Shown here: positions 62,666 through 64,000 of the stretch, one piece after another
How positions within the stretch are numbered: position 1 is the stretch's first letter
Layout: every line of letters begins with the position of its first letter
Source of the DNA: Pseudomonadota bacterium
GTDB lineage: Bacteria; Pseudomonadota; Gammaproteobacteria; Burkholderiales; Rhodocyclaceae
Length of the DNA stretch: 64,000 nt
Assembly: GCA_026399515.1 (NCBI GenBank)
Contig: JAPLQT010000067.1
Coordinates: 35,434-99,433, forward strand
Reading direction: 5' to 3'
Notes under the pieces: generated by a model
Database searches by the model: none
Told to the model about the DNA's origin: nothing
Seen by the model: the letters and a program-made list of their open reading frames with translations, nothing else
Translations under genes and position numbers: made by a program

Positions 62666-62681
62666 TGGCACGGTTACTGCT
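62666..62681 (+). promoter_or_regulatory. Sigma-54 (-24/-12) promoter
   Basis: TGGCACGGTTACTGCT has GG (62667-62668) and GC (62679-62680) with ten bases between, and six of six in the TGGCAC element. The start of transcription would be near 62692, about 29 bases before the ATG of the oxidoreductase gene. Confidence 0.75.
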
Positions 62682-62720
62682 GATAAGCCACTTTATCCAT
62701 TGCGTTAACCGGAGACTCAA

Positions 62721-63827
62721 ATGACCAGTGCCCTGTTTTCCCCCATCAAGCTTCGCGAACTGAGTCTGCCCAACCGGGTCGTGGTCTCGCCGATGTGCCA
62801 GTACATCTCGGATGACGGCTGTTCCAACGATTGGCATTTGATGCATTACGGCCAGTTCTCCATGGGCGCAGCTGGGCTGGTGATCCAGGAGGCCACGGGT
62901 GTCAGTCCCGAAGGGCGTATCTCCCACAAATGCGCCGGCCTGTATACCGACGCCCAGGAAGCTGCGGCCAAGCGCGTGGTGGATTTCTGCAAGAAGTTCG
63001 GCGCCGCCAAGATCGGCATACAACTGGCGCATTCCGGCCGGAAAGGCTCGACCCTGCCGCCCGCCCTGGGCGGCCGGTCGCTGACGGCCGACGAGGGCGC
63101 CTGGAAGACCTTCGCCCCGTCGGCGCTGCCCTATGCGCCCGACTGGCAGGTGCCGGAAGCCCTGGACAGCGCCGGCATGGACAAGATCAAGGCGGATTTC
63201 GTCAATTCCGTCAAACGGGCGGAACGGGTCGGCTACGACCTGATCGAATTCCACGCCGGCCACGGCTACCTGATGCACGAATTCCTCTCTCCGCTGACCA
63301 ACCGGCGTAGCGACGCCTACGGCGGCAGCGCCGAAAACCGCATGCGCTTCCCGCTCGAATTATTCGCCGCCATGCGCGCCGCCTGGCCCGCCGACAAGCC
63401 CATGGGCATCCGGGTGTCGGCGGTCGACTGGGTCGAGGGCGGCCTGACGATAGAGCAAACCGTGCAGTTCGCCAAGGAACTCAAGAAGTTGGGCTGCGAT
63501 TATGTCGATGTCTCTTCGGGCGCGCTCGATCCGGGCCAGCAGGTGCCGTTTGCACCCGGCTACAACGTGGCGTTCGCCGCCAAGGTAAAGCAGGAGTCCG
63601 GCATCGTCACCCGGGCGGTCGGACTGATCGTCGAGGCGAAGGTGGCCGAACAAATCGTCGCTTCGGGTCAGGCCGATATGATCGCCATCGCCCGCGGCGC
63701 CATGTGGGATCCGCGCTGGGCCTGGCATGCCGCCCTCGAACTGGGTACCGAGGCGAATTATCCACCCCGGGCGACCCCGTGCTTGCCGGCATTGCGTCCG
63801 CAGATTTTCGGCAATCTCAAGAAATAA
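62721..63827 (+). CDS. Old yellow enzyme family NADH:flavin oxidoreductase (YqjM-like)
   Basis: The protein has 368 residues in a flavin TIM barrel; GGAG precedes the ATG. YqjM-type features: SPMCQY with the flavin-modulating Cys, IQLAHSGRKGST, substrate-binding pair in EFHAGHGYLMHEFLSP, NRRSDAYGGSAENR, and late GQADMIAIARGAMWDPRW. It reduces activated C=C bonds of enones or enoyl compounds using NAD(P)H and FMN. Control by a sigma-54 promoter and an AcoR-like activator suggests induction by a specific substrate. Confidence 0.94.
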   Translation: MTSALFSPIKLRELSLPNRVVVSPMCQYISDDGCSNDWHLMHYGQFSMGAAGLVIQEATGVSPEGRISHKCAGLYTDAQEAAAKRVVDFCKKFGAAKIGIQLAHSGRKGSTLPPALGGRSLTADEGAWKTFAPSALPYAPDWQVPEALDSAGMDKIKADFVNSVKRAERVGYDLIEFHAGHGYLMHEFLSPLTNRRSDAYGGSAENRMRFPLELFAAMRAAWPADKPMGIRVSAVDWVEGGLTIEQTVQFAKELKKLGCDYVDVSSGALDPGQQVPFAPGYNVAFAAKVKQESGIVTRAVGLIVEAKVAEQIVASGQADMIAIARGAMWDPRWAWHAALELGTEANYPPRATPCLPALRPQIFGNLKK

Positions 63828-63837
63828 GACCGCCTGG

Positions 63838-63866
63838 AACATGTGTCGCAAAATGCGACACATGTT
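63838..63866. promoter_or_regulatory. 29-bp perfect inverted repeat before the last gene
   Basis: Thirteen-base arms AACATGTGTCGCA (63838-63850) and TGCGACACATGTT (63854-63866) surround AAA. The inner TGTGTC/GACACA half-sites match those of the palindrome at 62542-62560, so the same activator may bind both. It could also terminate the preceding transcript. Confidence 0.6.
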
Positions 63867-63902
63867 ATTGTCCAAGGCCGGCACATAACCGAGGAGAAGA
63901 TC

Positions 63903-64000
63903 ATGAAATACAACCGCCCGCATGCGACCGCCAGTTGGGGCACGATGGCCAAGGACTGGGAGCGCGGTGTCGATTACCAGCGCCTGATACGCGAGCGTTT
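63903..64000 (+). CDS. Probable M24 peptidase/creatinase-family protein (3' truncated)
   Basis: ATG 63903 follows GAGGAGAAG. Only 32 residues are visible: MKYNRPHATASWGTMAKDWE and then RGVDYQRLIRERF. The pattern of an aromatic WGT segment followed by D-W-E-x-x-V-D-Y/F-x-R-L resembles the N-termini of M24 family creatinase/Xaa-Pro-like enzymes, but this part lacks the catalytic domain, so the call is tentative. It follows the old yellow enzyme by 75 bp. Confidence 0.5.
   Translation, partial: MKYNRPHATASWGTMAKDWERGVDYQRLIRER

Overview
The window looks like a chromosomal piece of a GC-rich betaproteobacterium, probably Rhodocyclales or Sterolibacteriaceae-like and possibly a metal-reducing relative. 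This is inferred from gene content (multihaem cytochromes, DUF3570/DUF4266/ApbE cluster, Pit/DUF47, YaeQ, RlmJ, NtrC/AcoR-type regulators) and codon bias; no rRNA or other taxonomic marker is present. I see no CRISPR array, phage or complete insertion sequence.

Layout. 1-4 kb: end of a Nudix hydrolase, a NYN RNase-like protein, a hybrid histidine kinase and its frameshifted receiver. 4.0-4.3 kb: a 268-bp MITE-like element with terminal and nested inverted repeats. 4.4-6.6 kb: a frameshifted octahaem cytochrome/TPR gene. 6.7-15.7 kb: a secreted RTX/Ig-like protein, an apbE-DUF3570-DUF4266-tlpA operon, divergent dsbD, then DUF6502 and DUF5666 genes. A TGGGA-N5-TCCCA palindrome lies in the tlpA/dsbD gap and again before DUF6502.

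16-30 kb is the most striking part, a candidate extracellular electron-transfer locus. The minus strand carries a tetrahaem cytochrome, an NHL lipoprotein, a 681-residue outer-membrane barrel, a second NHL protein and a dodecahaem-like cytochrome. The divergent plus strand carries a histidine-bearing membrane protein (cytochrome b-like), an 18-haem cytochrome built from four 71-residue trihaem repeats, a ferredoxin-fused FAD reductase, a histidine kinase and a Crp/Fnr regulator. Then come a probable GEMM (cyclic dinucleotide) riboswitch and an NtrC-like regulator without a GAFTGA loop. Together these could move electrons from NAD(P)H through the inner membrane and periplasm to the cell surface under redox and second-messenger control.

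30-45 kb: tRNA-Leu(CAG), a damaged rnr, a split mqsA, and an AT-richer insert holding a DnaB-like ATPase with a lost Walker lysine beside an unknown protein with an E-x-K motif. A higB remnant with intact higA follows, then pirin/azoreductase/LysR, DUF47-pit, a damaged rlmB, MFS, MarR/thioesterase, HU, yajD, yaeQ and rhlE. 46-49 kb: a second AT-richer patch with three tandem CPBP membrane proteases whose 3' ends share a repeat. 49-64 kb: ychJ, rlmJ, MFS, DUF1993, a methyltransferase, an orphan solute-binding protein with a PAS-GGDEF diguanylate cyclase, HDOD, CheD, Cache protein, MCP, an AcoR-like sigma-54 activator, an old yellow enzyme behind a sigma-54 promoter, and the start of a probable M24 peptidase.

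Five otherwise recognisable genes (receiver, octahaem/TPR, rnr, mqsA, rlmB) carry frameshifts. In rnr and rlmB conserved catalytic segments are also missing. Assembly error and true decay cannot be separated from sequence alone.
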